The translations under genes and the position numbers were made by a program. A DNA stretch of 32,212 bases, taken from assembly GCA_031253795.1 (NCBI GenBank), contig JAIRVR010000023.1, positions 1-32,212 of the forward strand, read 5' to 3'. Position 1 is the stretch's first letter; the number at the start of each line of letters is the position of its first letter. The stretch comes from Burkholderiaceae bacterium. Lineage in GTDB: Bacteria; Pseudomonadota; Gammaproteobacteria; Burkholderiales; Burkholderiaceae_C. Shown here piece by piece: positions 15,013 through 22,932 of this stretch. Under the pieces are notes generated by a model. It had not been told where the DNA came from and searched no databases. It was given only the letters and a program-made list of their open reading frames with translations.

Positions 15013-15669
15013 TCAGTGCCCCAGCTGGGACAGCCAGGCGTCGATCTCGGCGATGGCCTGGTCGGAGGCCGCCGTCAGCGCCCGTGCGCCGCCGGCCGCA
15101 TCGGCCGATGGTGCGGGCGTGCGCACATCGAACACCCTCTGACCCAGCAGGCGGTCCGCAGCGCCGCTTTGTTCAACCAGGGTGGCCCGCAAGCGCACCA
15201 CGGCCGCGCTGGCCGCCGGCGCATCGAAAACCTGGCTGAATTCCTCGATGTCCACGCGCAGCAGGGCAGGAACCGAACCCTGGGAGCGAGGCTGGGCCAC
15301 GCCCTCATTGCTCAGCAGCACGGCGCGCTGCGCGCCGAGCTGGCCGCGCAGGCGCTGCTGCAGCAGCAGGGCCGGCGGCTGGGTCCAGCGCGCCTGCAGG
15401 TAGGGGCGCAGCTCCTGGCCGTTGGCATAGGCCAGGCGGTAGAACATGGCCGTGCTGCCATCGGGCAGGGCCGGAGCCTCCACCTCGGCCAGGGCCAGGG
15501 GCGCGCGTGGCGTTGCCTGGGCCGTGGCCGGCTGGGGCGCCAGGCCGAAGTCGTAGCGCATGGGCTGGGCCGGCGGCTGGGGCAGGGCCGAACAGCCGGC
15601 CAGCAGCCAGGCCAGGGCCGCCGTCGCGGCCAGCGAGCGAGTTCGGGCGGTGTGCAGGGATGTCCGCAT
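15013..15669 (-). CDS. ABC-type transport auxiliary lipoprotein (PqiC-like)
   Basis: 218-residue lipoprotein, last gene of the Mce/Mla-type operon. The N-terminus is a lipoprotein signal with lipobox LLAGC (Cys26 lipidated). The rest resembles the ABC-type auxiliary domain (PqiC/YmbA family): YDFGLAP, ALPDGSTAMFYRLAYANGQELRPYLQARW in parts, and an alternating charged C-terminal half. It is expected to sit on the outer or inner membrane facing the periplasm and work with the MCE protein encoded 14 bp upstream. A strong hairpin 20 bp downstream ends the operon. Confidence 0.87.
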   Translation of the reverse strand: MRTSLHTARTRSLAATAALAWLLAGCSALPQPPAQPMRYDFGLAPQPATAQATPRAPLALAEVEAPALPDGSTAMFYRLAYANGQELRPYLQARWTQPPALLLQQRLRGQLGAQRAVLLSNEGVAQPRSQGSVPALLRVDIEEFSQVFDAPAASAAVVRLRATLVEQSGAADRLLGQRVFDVRTPAPSADAAGGARALTAASDQAIAEIDAWLSQLGH

Positions 15670-15683
15670 GGTGGTTTCCTCGT

Positions 15684-16637
15684 TCAGGGCTGGGCCGGGG
15701 CGGTGAATCCGGGTTCGCCGGGACCGGGACGCGCCTGGCCCGGCCCGTAGATCACGGCCTGTGGGTTGTCGCTGAAACGGCTGGCGGCCGCGCCCATCTG
15801 GCGCGCGGCGCGAGAGACATCGTCGGCCGCGCGGTTGGCATGGGGCACGGTGCTGCGGCCCAGGGTGTCGGCCACCCGCGTCAGAGAGCGCGTGCTTTGT
15901 GCGATCTGATCCAGCGGGCCGTCGGGGGCGTTCACGCGGCGCACGGTCTGCTGCAGTTCGGCGGCCACGGCGGCGGCGCCATTGCTGGCCTTTTCCAGCG
16001 ACTGCAAGGTGTTGTGGGCGTCGGCCGCCAGCTGGGGCACCTGGCTGGACAGCGTGCGGTCCAGGCTTTGCGTCAGCTGCTGCACGCCGGCCGCGGCCGC
16101 GGCGATGTTCTCCAGCGCCGTGCTGACGCGCTTCTGGTTGCTGTCGTCCAGCATGGCGCTCAGGCGCCGCGAGATCTCGTCAGCGCGCTCGAGCAGCAGT
16201 TGGCCCTGGTCGGCCAGCATGGTCAGCGGCGAGGAACGCAACGGCAGGCGCGGCAGGCCGCTGGGGCCGGGCGGCAGCTGGGCCTGGGGCTTGTCGGCGT
16301 CGTCGAGCTGCACGTGGGCCAGGCCGGTCACGCCCTGGTAGCCGAGCACGGCGAAGGTGGTGGGCGTGATGGGCGTGTCCACGCCCACGGCGATGCGGAT
16401 CAGCACATTGCCGTTGGTCTGGGGATCGAAGCCTATGCGCGTGACCTTGCCCACGGCCACGCCCTTGTAGCGCACCGCCGCCTGGGCCTGCAGGCCGCTG
16501 ATGCCGTCCTTGGTGGACAGCTCGTACTCGTTGTACTGCCGCGTATCGCGCGTCAGCCAGATCGCCAGCCCTGCCAGCAGGGCCGCCACGACCAGCACGA
16601 AAATGCCGGCCGCCATGGCATGGGATTTGTTTTCCAT
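15684..16637 (-). CDS. MCE (MlaD-type) substrate-binding membrane protein
   Basis: 317 residues. One N-terminal membrane helix (about 9-28, AAGIFVLVVAALLAGLAIWL) anchors it in the inner membrane with the rest in the periplasm. The MCE domain spans about 36-115: YELSTKDGISGLQAQAAVRYKGV, VGKVTRIGF and GYQGVTGLAHVQL, given in pieces. MCE proteins form hexameric rings that pass phospholipids between membranes. A long helical region follows (about 140-290), as in PqiB/YebT relatives and longer than E. coli MlaD (183 residues). The last 25 residues are Pro/Gly-rich. The ATPase gene ends 209 bp upstream; that spacer holds the repeat at 16742-16842. Confidence 0.92.
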   Translation of the reverse strand: MENKSHAMAAGIFVLVVAALLAGLAIWLTRDTRQYNEYELSTKDGISGLQAQAAVRYKGVAVGKVTRIGFDPQTNGNVLIRIAVGVDTPITPTTFAVLGYQGVTGLAHVQLDDADKPQAQLPPGPSGLPRLPLRSSPLTMLADQGQLLLERADEISRRLSAMLDDSNQKRVSTALENIAAAAAGVQQLTQSLDRTLSSQVPQLAADAHNTLQSLEKASNGAAAVAAELQQTVRRVNAPDGPLDQIAQSTRSLTRVADTLGRSTVPHANRAADDVSRAARQMGAAASRFSDNPQAVIYGPGQARPGPGEPGFTAPAQP

Positions 16638-16741
16638 ATCAATGATCCATCACGTTAGCCCAGCGAGCAAGGCATGGTGCCGCAGCCCAACCAACCCACC
16701 ACGCAGGACGCCGCCGTCAAAACCGGCGCGCCCCAAACTCA

Positions 16742-16842
16742 GGGACACCGAGGAAGGGCCTGGGCCGGCCGCGCCGCCCCGCACCGAGGGTGTCGTCCCC
16801 CTCGCGAAGCGAGAGGGGAAAGGCGCGAAGCGACTCAGGGGG
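16742..16842 (-). repeat. Intergenic repeat, copy 1
   Basis: About 101 bp, matching 26651-26750 over its whole length with about 12 substitutions and one indel (roughly 87% identity, counted by eye). The best-conserved parts are CCGGCCGCGCCGCCCCGCA and AAGGCGCGAAGCGACTCAGG. A central hairpin, CCCCTCGCG-AAG-CGAGAGGGG, is nearly perfect. On the minus strand it begins 4 bp after the ATPase stop codon and lies inside the operon, before mlaD. Confidence 0.88.
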
Positions 16843-16846
16843 CCAT

Positions 16847-17650
16847 TCATACCGTGCTCATCGCGCGTCTGCCGCGCTCGCCCTGGAAGAAATGTTCGAT
16901 GAAGGGGTGCTTGAACTCGGCCACCTCGCGCGGCGGGCCGCTGACCAGCACCTTTTTTTCGGCCAGCACGGCCACGCGCGACGACAGGGCGAACAGCGTA
17001 TCCAGATCGTGGGTGACCATGATCACGGTCAGGCCCAGCTCCGCACGCAGCTCGCGCAGCAGGGCACAGAATTCATCGGAACTGGTGGGATCCAGCCCGG
17101 CCGTGGGTTCGTCCAGCAACAGCAGCGGTGGGTCCATGATCAGGGCCCGCGCCAGCGCCACGCGCTTGATCATGCCGCCCGACAGGTCGGCCGGCATGCG
17201 TGCCGCATGCTCGGGCTTGAGGCCCACCATCTGCAGCTTCACCAGGGCCGCATCGCGCACCAGCGCATCGGGCAGGGTGCCCTGTTCGCGCAGGGCGAAG
17301 GCGATGTTGTCCAGCACATTGAAGGCCGAATACAGCGCACCATGCTGGAACAGCATCCCCACGCGGCTGGCCGCGCCCTCGCGCCCCATCTCGCTGGCGG
17401 GCCGGCCCAGCACCTCGACCGTGCCCTTGGACGGTGCCAGCAGGCCCAGCATCTGGCGCAGCAGCACGGTCTTGCCCGTGCCCGATCCACCGACGATGGA
17501 CAGCATCTCGCCGCGCTGCACGTCCAGGTTCAGGTCCTGGTGCACGGCAAAGGCGTTCTCGCCCTCGCCGAACACGCTCCACAGCCCGGCGATGCGGACG
17601 ATGGGCTCGCTGCCTCCGGGCTTGGGGAAGATTTCGGTGTCCATGGCCAT
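16847..17650 (-). CDS. Mla/Mce-type lipid transport ATPase
   Basis: 267-residue ABC ATPase of the MlaF family. Start ATG 17648-17650 shares one base with the permease stop (TGATG). Walker A is GGSGTGKT (54-61), Q-loop Gln102 (MLFQHGALYSAFNV, the MlaF-type variant), signature LSGGM (156-160), Walker B LLLLDEP with Asp180/Glu181, and H-loop His214. MlaF-like ATPases power MCE systems that move phospholipids between the two membranes. The C-terminal piece (EFKHPFIEHFFQGERGRR) matches the family's extension that contacts the regulatory STAS protein. Confidence 0.95.
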   Translation of the reverse strand: MAMDTEIFPKPGGSEPIVRIAGLWSVFGEGENAFAVHQDLNLDVQRGEMLSIVGGSGTGKTVLLRQMLGLLAPSKGTVEVLGRPASEMGREGAASRVGMLFQHGALYSAFNVLDNIAFALREQGTLPDALVRDAALVKLQMVGLKPEHAARMPADLSGGMIKRVALARALIMDPPLLLLDEPTAGLDPTSSDEFCALLRELRAELGLTVIMVTHDLDTLFALSSRVAVLAEKKVLVSGPPREVAEFKHPFIEHFFQGERGRRAMSTV

Positions 17651-18861
17651 CAGATTCCGACGTCCTTGAAAAGGATGGCAAAAATGGCATCCACGACGAT
17701 GACCATGGTGATGGCCGAGACCACGGAGGCCGTGGTCCCGCGCCCCAGGCTCTGGGTGTTGGGCTCCACGCGCAGGCCCCAGTGGCAGCCGATCAGCGCA
17801 ATCAGCACGCCGAAGACAACGGACTTGCCCATGGCGATCCACAGGTTGCCGATCTTCACGGCCGCGGGCAGGGCCTGGGCAAAATAGGCGCCCGTCACTC
17901 CCATGGTCAGGTCGGCTGCCAGCATGCCGCCGGCCAGCGCCGCCAGCGTGGTCCACAGGGCCACCAGAGGCATGGCGATGGCCAGGGCCAGGGCGCGCGG
18001 CAGCACCAGGCGAAAGCCGTGCGAAATGCCCATGACCTGCATGGCGTCCAGCTCCTCGGTGACGCGCATGACGCCGATCTGGGCCGTGATGGCCGAGCCC
18101 GTGCGGCCCGCCACGAGAATGGCCGCCAGCAGGGGGCCCAGCTCGCGGATCAGCGAAATGCCCAGAATGTTGACGATGAAGGATTCGGCACCGAACTGGC
18201 GCAGCTGCAGCGCCATCAGATAGGCCAGCACCACGCCGATCAGAAAGCCCACCAGGGCCGTGATGGGCAGGGCCGTGGCGCCCATGGAAAAGAGGTGCCC
18301 CGAAATGTCGCGCCAGGGGCCGCGGTGGGGCGCCCGCACAAACCGCAGCACATCAAGCAGCAACTGGCCGATCAGCTGGATCAGCTGGGCGAAGTGGCCG
18401 CAGGCATTGAGCACCAGGCAGCCCAGGCCATCGATACGTTCCAGCAGGCCCGATCGCGCACGCGGCGGGGCAGGAACCTCCGAGAACCGGGCCACGCGCT
18501 CGAGCATGGCGCGTTGCGCCTCGCTGGCCACCAGTTGACCGGGCCATTGCCGGCCCCAGTGGTTCCACAGCAGCTGGGCACCCACATGGTCGAACCAGTC
18601 CAGCCCCTCAAGGTTCCAGCCCAGCTCCCGGGACGAGGCCTCGGCCAGTTGGGCGCGCAGCTGGCGCCACTGTGGCCGCCGCCCCAGCTCGGCCGCCCCC
18701 CAGGATCCCGTGGGAAGCGCCCACTGGCCATCGTCACCGCGGCGCAGGCTGCATTGAGGGGGATTGGTCAGGGCAGACAAGTGCAAGAAATCCTTGGGTG
18801 GAAAGCGGCCCCAGGGCCGGCCAGAGCGCAGGATAACCCGAGTGCCGGGCTTGCGCGGCAC
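17650..18861 (-). CDS. MlaE-family lipid ABC permease with N-terminal STAS-like domain
   Basis: 403 residues as drawn, from a GTG at 18859-18861. The C-terminal 250 residues are an MlaE permease: HLFSMGATALPITALVGFLIG, GAESFIVNILGISLIRELGPLLAAI, AGRTGSAITAQIGVMRVTEELDAM in pieces, and about five membrane helices to the end. Residues about 40-140 resemble a degenerate STAS domain (the MlaB role), fused here instead of encoded separately. The start is uncertain: a TTG at 18786 has AAGGA just upstream and would drop 25 residues. A sigma70-like promoter lies 66 bp upstream. It is the first gene of the four-gene operon. Confidence 0.9.
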   Translation of the reverse strand: MPRKPGTRVILRSGRPWGRFPPKDFLHLSALTNPPQCSLRRGDDGQWALPTGSWGAAELGRRPQWRQLRAQLAEASSRELGWNLEGLDWFDHVGAQLLWNHWGRQWPGQLVASEAQRAMLERVARFSEVPAPPRARSGLLERIDGLGCLVLNACGHFAQLIQLIGQLLLDVLRFVRAPHRGPWRDISGHLFSMGATALPITALVGFLIGVVLAYLMALQLRQFGAESFIVNILGISLIRELGPLLAAILVAGRTGSAITAQIGVMRVTEELDAMQVMGISHGFRLVLPRALALAIAMPLVALWTTLAALAGGMLAADLTMGVTGAYFAQALPAAVKIGNLWIAMGKSVVFGVLIALIGCHWGLRVEPNTQSLGRGTTASVVSAITMVIVVDAIFAILFKDVGI

Positions 18862-18926
18862 CCGGACCCGCCGTGGAAACCGTGGCCGCCGTGCCGTGAA
18901 ATTTTTATCAAGAAAGCCTGCGGGCC

Positions 18927-18955
18927 ATGATAGCGCGAATCTCTTTCGCTCTCAA
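18927..18955 (-). promoter_or_regulatory. Sigma70-type promoter for the Mce/Mla operon
   Basis: Read on the minus strand: -35 TTGAGA (18950-18955), 17-bp spacer, -10 TATCAT (18927-18932). It points towards the permease gene, whose annotated start is 66 bp downstream. Both hexamers are close to consensus and the spacing is ideal. Confidence 0.6.
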
Positions 18956-18991
18956 AACAGTAGCGCTTCGCGGTTTCCCTCTCGACAGAAA

Positions 18992-19016
18992 GCGGTCCAT
19001 TCCCACAATGGACCGC
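18992..19016. promoter_or_regulatory. Perfect 25-bp palindrome, candidate operator before the GMC gene
   Basis: GCGGTCCATT (18992-19001), a 5-bp centre CCCAC, then AATGGACCGC (19007-19016) with no mismatch. It lies 57 bp before the GMC start and 37 bp upstream of the -35 of the divergent Mce/Mla promoter. This is typical of a dimeric repressor site. It could instead be an RNA hairpin in the GMC leader. No regulator gene is adjacent. Confidence 0.5.
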
Positions 19017-19073
19017 AGGCATGGAACCAGTCTGGCGGTCCGCTCGGACCGCGCTGCAAGCCTGCCCGCATCC

Positions 19074-20783
19074 ATGAGCAACACCTTATTCGACTACATC
19101 GTCATCGGCGGCGGCACGGCCGGCGCCCTGCTGTGCAACCGCCTCAGCCGTGAACGCAACTGCCGGGTTCTGCTGATCGAGGCCGGGCGCAAGGATGACT
19201 ACCACTGGATCCATATCCCCGTCGGCTACCTCTACTGCATAGGCAATCCGCGCACCGACTGGCTCTACCAGACCGAGCCCGATGCGGGCCTGAACGGCAG
19301 GCGCCTGCGCTATCCGCGCGGCAAGACCCTGGGAGGCTGCTCCAGCATCAACGGCATGATCTACATGCGCGGCCAGTCCCGCGACTACGAGGCGTGGGCC
19401 GAGCTGACGGGCGACGACAGCTGGCGCTGGGACCAGGTGCTGCCGGCTTTCCGGGCCCATGAAAGCCACTGGCGGCTGGACGCCGGCGGCCAGGCCAGCG
19501 AGGCTTTCCGCGCCCTGCATGGCGGCCACGGCACGGGCGGCGGCGGCGAGTGGCGCGTGGAGCGCCAGCGCCTGCGCTGGGACATCCTGGACGCCTTTGC
19601 CCAGGCCGCCCAGCAGGCGGGCATCCCCGCCACCGAGGACTTCAACGGCGGCAGCAACGAAGGCGTGGGCTATTTCGAGGTCAACCAGAAGGGCGGGCTG
19701 CGCTGGAACACGGCCAAGGCCTTTCTGCGCCCGGCCTGCTACAGCCGGCCCAACTTCGAACTCTGGACCCATGCCCAGGTGAGCCGGCTGCTGCTCGAGG
19801 ACCTGCCCGGCGGCGGCCTGCGCTGCAGCGGCGCCCAGGTCTGGACCGGCAACGAAATGGTCGAGGTCCGGGCCAGCGCCGAGGTGCTGCTGTGCGCGGG
19901 CGCCGTCAACTCCCCGCAGATACTGCAGCTGTCGGGCCTGGGCCCGGGCGAGCTGCTGCAGCGGCACGGCATTGCCGTGCGCCGCGACCTGCAGGGCGTG
20001 GGCGAAAACCTGCAGGACCATCTCCAGATCCGATCGGTCTACAAGGTCCAGGGCGCGCGCACGCTCAACACCATGGCGCATTCGCTGTGGGGCAAGGCCG
20101 GCATCGGCCTGGAATACCTGCTGCGCCGCAGCGGCCCCATGAGCATGGCGCCCTCGCAACTGGGCGCCTTCACGCGCAGCAGCCCGGGGCAGCCCCATCC
20201 CAACATCCAGTACCACGTGCAGCCCCTGTCCCTGGATGCCTTCGGCGAGCCCCTGCACGGCTTTCCCGCCTTCACGGCCAGCGTCTGCAACCTCAACCCC
20301 ACCAGCCGCGGCACGGTGCGCATCCAGAGCCCCGACTTTCACCAGGCGCCCGCCATCGCGCCGAACTACCTGTCCACCGAGGAGGATCGCCGCGTGGCCG
20401 CCGACAGCCTGCGCGTGACGCGGCGCATCGTCGGCCAGCCCGCGCTGGCGCGCTTCGCACCCGAGGAATGGAAACCCGGCCAGCAATACCAGAGCGACGA
20501 AGAACTGGCCCGCCTGGCCGGCGATATCGCCACCACCATCTTCCACCCCGTGGGCACCACGCGCATGGGCCGGGCCGATGACACCACGGCCGTGCTCGAC
20601 AGCCGCATGCGCGTGCGCGGTGTCCAGGGCCTGCGCGTGGTCGATGCGGGGGCCATGCCATGCATCACCAGCGGCAACACCAACAGCCCCACGCTGATGA
20701 TGGCCGAGAAGGCCGCCGGCTGGATCCTCGCGGACCGGCAGGCACAGGCGGACGCCGGGCAGGCCATCGCGCTGGCCGCCTAA
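19074..20783 (+). CDS. GMC-family FAD oxidoreductase (choline/alcohol dehydrogenase-like)
   Basis: 569 residues. The ATG at 19074 (MSNTLFDY) gives the normal N-terminus with the FAD dinucleotide fold at once: YIVIGGGTAGALLCNRLS (GxGxxG at about residues 12-17). Other marks are the first GMC signature (PRGKTLGGCSSINGMIYMRG, residues about 83-100), the second (GAVNSPQILQLSGLGP), and the active site His491 (FHPVGTTRMG) with Asn535 (SGNTNSPT), 44 apart as in choline oxidase. It probably oxidises an alcohol to an aldehyde with electrons passed to the respiratory chain. No betaine or alkane genes are close, so the substrate is open. A frame extension of 49 codons upstream overlaps the palindrome and is unlikely to be coding. 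Confidence 0.93.
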   Translation: MSNTLFDYIVIGGGTAGALLCNRLSRERNCRVLLIEAGRKDDYHWIHIPVGYLYCIGNPRTDWLYQTEPDAGLNGRRLRYPRGKTLGGCSSINGMIYMRGQSRDYEAWAELTGDDSWRWDQVLPAFRAHESHWRLDAGGQASEAFRALHGGHGTGGGGEWRVERQRLRWDILDAFAQAAQQAGIPATEDFNGGSNEGVGYFEVNQKGGLRWNTAKAFLRPACYSRPNFELWTHAQVSRLLLEDLPGGGLRCSGAQVWTGNEMVEVRASAEVLLCAGAVNSPQILQLSGLGPGELLQRHGIAVRRDLQGVGENLQDHLQIRSVYKVQGARTLNTMAHSLWGKAGIGLEYLLRRSGPMSMAPSQLGAFTRSSPGQPHPNIQYHVQPLSLDAFGEPLHGFPAFTASVCNLNPTSRGTVRIQSPDFHQAPAIAPNYLSTEEDRRVAADSLRVTRRIVGQPALARFAPEEWKPGQQYQSDEELARLAGDIATTIFHPVGTTRMGRADDTTAVLDSRMRVRGVQGLRVVDAGAMPCITSGNTNSPTLMMAEKAAGWILADRQAQADAGQAIALAA

Positions 20784-20786
20784 CCT

Positions 20787-20820
20787 GGCGCAGCGCACCA
20801 CCGCAAGCCGGTGCGGCGCC
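20787..20820 (+). terminator. Hairpin directly after the GMC gene
   Basis: GGCGC (20787-20791) with GCGCC (20816-20820), and inside it CGCACC (20794-20799) with GGTGCG (20810-20815). It starts 3 bp after the stop codon. There is no T-run, so it may stabilise the 3' end or act with Rho. Confidence 0.4.
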
Positions 20821-20846
20821 TGGGCCGAACCGGCCGGCCCCTTGCT

Positions 20847-21050
20847 GGTGCAATCCCGCACTTTGGCGGCAACCGCGGGAAATCCCCGATGCACCACCCA
20901 GGTGCGGACAGTACAGTGCATCCACTCTCGCGGTACCAAGGTACTGCACGGAGGGGCCGAGGAGACAACTCGCACACAATCAGATCTACATTCATAAATA
21001 GCATCCCAAGATGCATTTCCAAAAGCGCCGGTGACCCGGCGCTTTTTTTT
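20847..21050 (+). ncRNA. Candidate structured RNA ending in a terminator, between GMC and TSUP genes
   Basis: The 319-bp gap 20784-21102 has no credible ORF. From 20847 several stems follow: GGTGCA (20847-20852) with TGCACC (20890-20895) enclosing CCCGC (20855-20859) with GCGGG (20875-20879); CAGTAC (20909-20914) with GTACTG (20941-20946); GCATC-CCAA-GATGC (21001-21014); then the terminator at 21024-21050. The stretch 20965-21023 is unusually AT-rich. This could be a small RNA or a long 3' UTR. No promoter was confidently found. Confidence 0.35.
21024..21050 (+). terminator. Rho-independent terminator before the TSUP gene
   Basis: Perfect stem AGCGCCGG (21024-21031) / CCGGCGCT (21036-21043), loop TGAC, then eight T (21043-21050). 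It isolates the GMC gene or an RNA in the gap from the TSUP gene. Confidence 0.9.
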
Positions 21051-21102
21051 CGCCCGCCGTCCGCCTGCGGACCGCGCCGGGCGGTGCGACAATCGCGCCC
21101 CT

Positions 21103-21861
21103 ATGGAATGGATCATCGTCTCGCTGGCCTCGATGCTGGCCGGCTTCGTGGATGCCATCGTCGGTGGCGGCGGCCTCATCCTGCTGCCGGCCCTGTTCGC
21201 CACCTTCCCCTCGGCCCCGCCCGCCACCTTGCTGGGCACCAACAAAAGTGCCTCGGTCTGGGGAACGGCCATGTCCACATGGCAGTACGGCCGCAAGGTG
21301 CAGTTGCCCTGGCGCGCCATGATGCCGGCCGCCTGCGTGGGCATGGCCGGCTCGTTCATCGGTGCCTGGGCCGTCACCCAGATCTCGCCCGACTTCCTGC
21401 GCCGGCTGCTGCCCCTGGTTCTGCTGGGCGTGCTGGCCTATACGCTGGCGCGCAAGGACATGGGCCGTACCCATGCACCGCGTTACAGCGGCCGCGCCGA
21501 AACCTGGATCGCCTGCGGCATCGGCCTGACCATCGGCTTTTACGACGGCTTCTTCGGCCCCGGCACGGGCAGCTTCTTCGTCTTCCTGTTCGTGCGCCTG
21601 ATGGGCTACGACTTCCTCAACGCCTCGGCCTCGGCCAAGCTGCTGAACATGGCCACCAACCTCGCGGCCCTGGCCCTGTTCGCGCTCAAGGGCCATATCT
21701 GGTGGCATCTGGCCCTGCCCATGGCCGTGGCCAACATCCTGGGAGCCATGCTGGGCACCCACATGGCCCTGCGCCATGGCACGGGCTTTGTGCGCGGCAT
21801 CTTCATCGGTGTGGTCAGCCTGCTCATCCTCAAGACCGGCTACGACGCCTTCATCGCCTGA
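21103..21861 (+). CDS. TSUP-family membrane permease (TauE/SafE/YfcA-like)
   Basis: 252-residue inner-membrane protein with about seven to eight helices, from the ATG at 21103. The family repeat is visible twice: [18 protein letters not shown] with [12 protein letters not shown] in the first half, and [19 protein letters not shown] with [16 protein letters not shown] in the second, pieces of a duplicated fold. Members move sulfur-containing or organic anions such as sulfite, taurine-derived sulfonates or sulfoacetate; E. coli YfcA is of unknown substrate and is the nearest type. The message may be nearly leaderless: a -10-like GACAAT lies 13 bp before the ATG. Confidence 0.92.
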   Translation: MEWIIVSLASMLAGFVDAIVGGGGLILLPALFATFPSAPPATLLGTNKSASVWGTAMSTWQYGRKVQLPWRAMMPAACVGMAGSFIGAWAVTQISPDFLRRLLPLVLLGVLAYTLARKDMGRTHAPRYSGRAETWIACGIGLTIGFYDGFFGPGTGSFFVFLFVRLMGYDFLNASASAKLLNMATNLAALALFALKGHIWWHLALPMAVANILGAMLGTHMALRHGTGFVRGIFIGVVSLLILKTGYDAFIA

Positions 21862-21902
21862 CTGCGGGAATCCCGCCATCGGCGTTGACGACGCCCACCT
21901 TC

Positions 21903-21908
21903 TATAAT
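21903..21908 (+). promoter_or_regulatory. Consensus -10 box before the amino-acid ABC operon
   Basis: Perfect TATAAT at 21903-21908, 42 bp after the TSUP stop. The best -35-like sequence, TTGACG (21885-21890), is only 12 bp away, so a good -35 at normal spacing is missing. Transcription from here gives a GC-rich leader of about 180 nt before the binding-protein gene. Confidence 0.45.
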
Positions 21909-22095
21909 GGCGAGTTATTTTCGCCTTGCACCGCAGCTGCGGATGCATGTCGCGCCACGGCCGGCGGCAAGTGCCGGGCATGCACGCCGCGCGCCCGGCC
22001 ACCCCACCGGCAGGCCGGCACCGCTTTTTCCAGCCCGTGCGGCGCCCTGGCGCCGTGCCTGCGGGCCGGCCTTGAGCGACACCCCTGGAGCCTTC

Positions 22096-22866
22096 ATGAA
22101 ACGCTTTACCGTCATCGCCGCCGCCGCGCTGGCCCTGTGGACCGCCGCAGGCGTCCAGGCACGTCCTTTCGACGCCATCCAGAAGGACGGCACGCTGCGC
22201 CTGGCCACCGAAGGCTATTACGCGCCCTTCGCCCACTTCGAAGGCAAGCAGCTGACCGGCTTCGAAGTGGAGCTGGCCCAGATGATGGCCACCCGCATGG
22301 GCGTGAAGTACGAGTGGAAGACCATCAGCTTCGACGCCCTGCTCACGGGCCTGCAGCAGGACCGCTGGGACCTGGTGATCTCCTCGCACGGCATCACGCC
22401 CGAGCGCGAAAAGGCCGTGACCTTCACCCTGCCCCACTATTGCTCGGGCGGCATCATCATGTCGCTGGACCCGGCCATCCGCTCGGCCAAGGACCTGGCG
22501 GGCCAGACCGTCTCGGCCCAGACCGGCTCCACCTATCTGCAGTACCTCGAGAAGAACGTGCCCGGCATCAAGCGCCTGGTGAACTTCCCCACCAACGAGG
22601 CGGCACGCAACGCCCTGCTGTCCAAGCGCGTCGACGCCTGGGTGACCGAGCGCTTCATCGCCAAGGAACTGCAGCAGAAGAACCCCAACGCCCAGCTCAA
22701 GCAGGGCGAGATGCTGTTCGTGGAGCGCATTGCCGCCGCCGTCGCCAAGGACAACAAGTCCCTGGCCGATGCCTGGAACAAGGCCTTCAAGGAAGCCCTG
22801 GCCGACGGCAGCTATGCCAAGCTGTCGCAAAAGTACTTCCAGGAAGACATCCGCTGCCCCCAATAA
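22096..22866 (+). CDS. Polar amino-acid ABC transporter, periplasmic binding protein
   Basis: 256-residue solute-binding protein of family 3 (SBP_bac_3). ATG 22096 has GGAG 8 bp upstream; the longer open frame upstream lacks a start signal. Residues 1-22 are a signal peptide ending GVQA. Family marks include [19 protein letters not shown] (33-51), [47 protein letters not shown] and [11 protein letters not shown]. It should bind a polar amino acid and deliver it to the permease encoded 66 bp downstream. The ligand (for example Gln, Glu, Lys, His or cystine) cannot be read from the sequence. Confidence 0.93.
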   Translation: MKRFTVIAAAALALWTAAGVQARPFDAIQKDGTLRLATEGYYAPFAHFEGKQLTGFEVELAQMMATRMGVKYEWKTISFDALLTGLQQDRWDLVISSHGITPEREKAVTFTLPHYCSGGIIMSLDPAIRSAKDLAGQTVSAQTGSTYLQYLEKNVPGIKRLVNFPTNEAARNALLSKRVDAWVTERFIAKELQQKNPNAQLKQGEMLFVERIAAAVAKDNKSLADAWNKAFKEALADGSYAKLSQKYFQEDIRCPQ

Positions 22867-22932
22867 GGGCCCATTCCGCCACCGGCGCCCGCATCCAGGG
22901 CGCCGTTTTGTTTCCAGCCCATCCCGCCGCCT

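Noticed and set aside
19086..21377. 763-codon open frame on the minus strand opposite the GMC gene
   Set aside because: Its composition is the typical Ala/Gly/His/Gln-rich antisense shadow of high-GC genes, and the opposite strand has complete GMC motifs.
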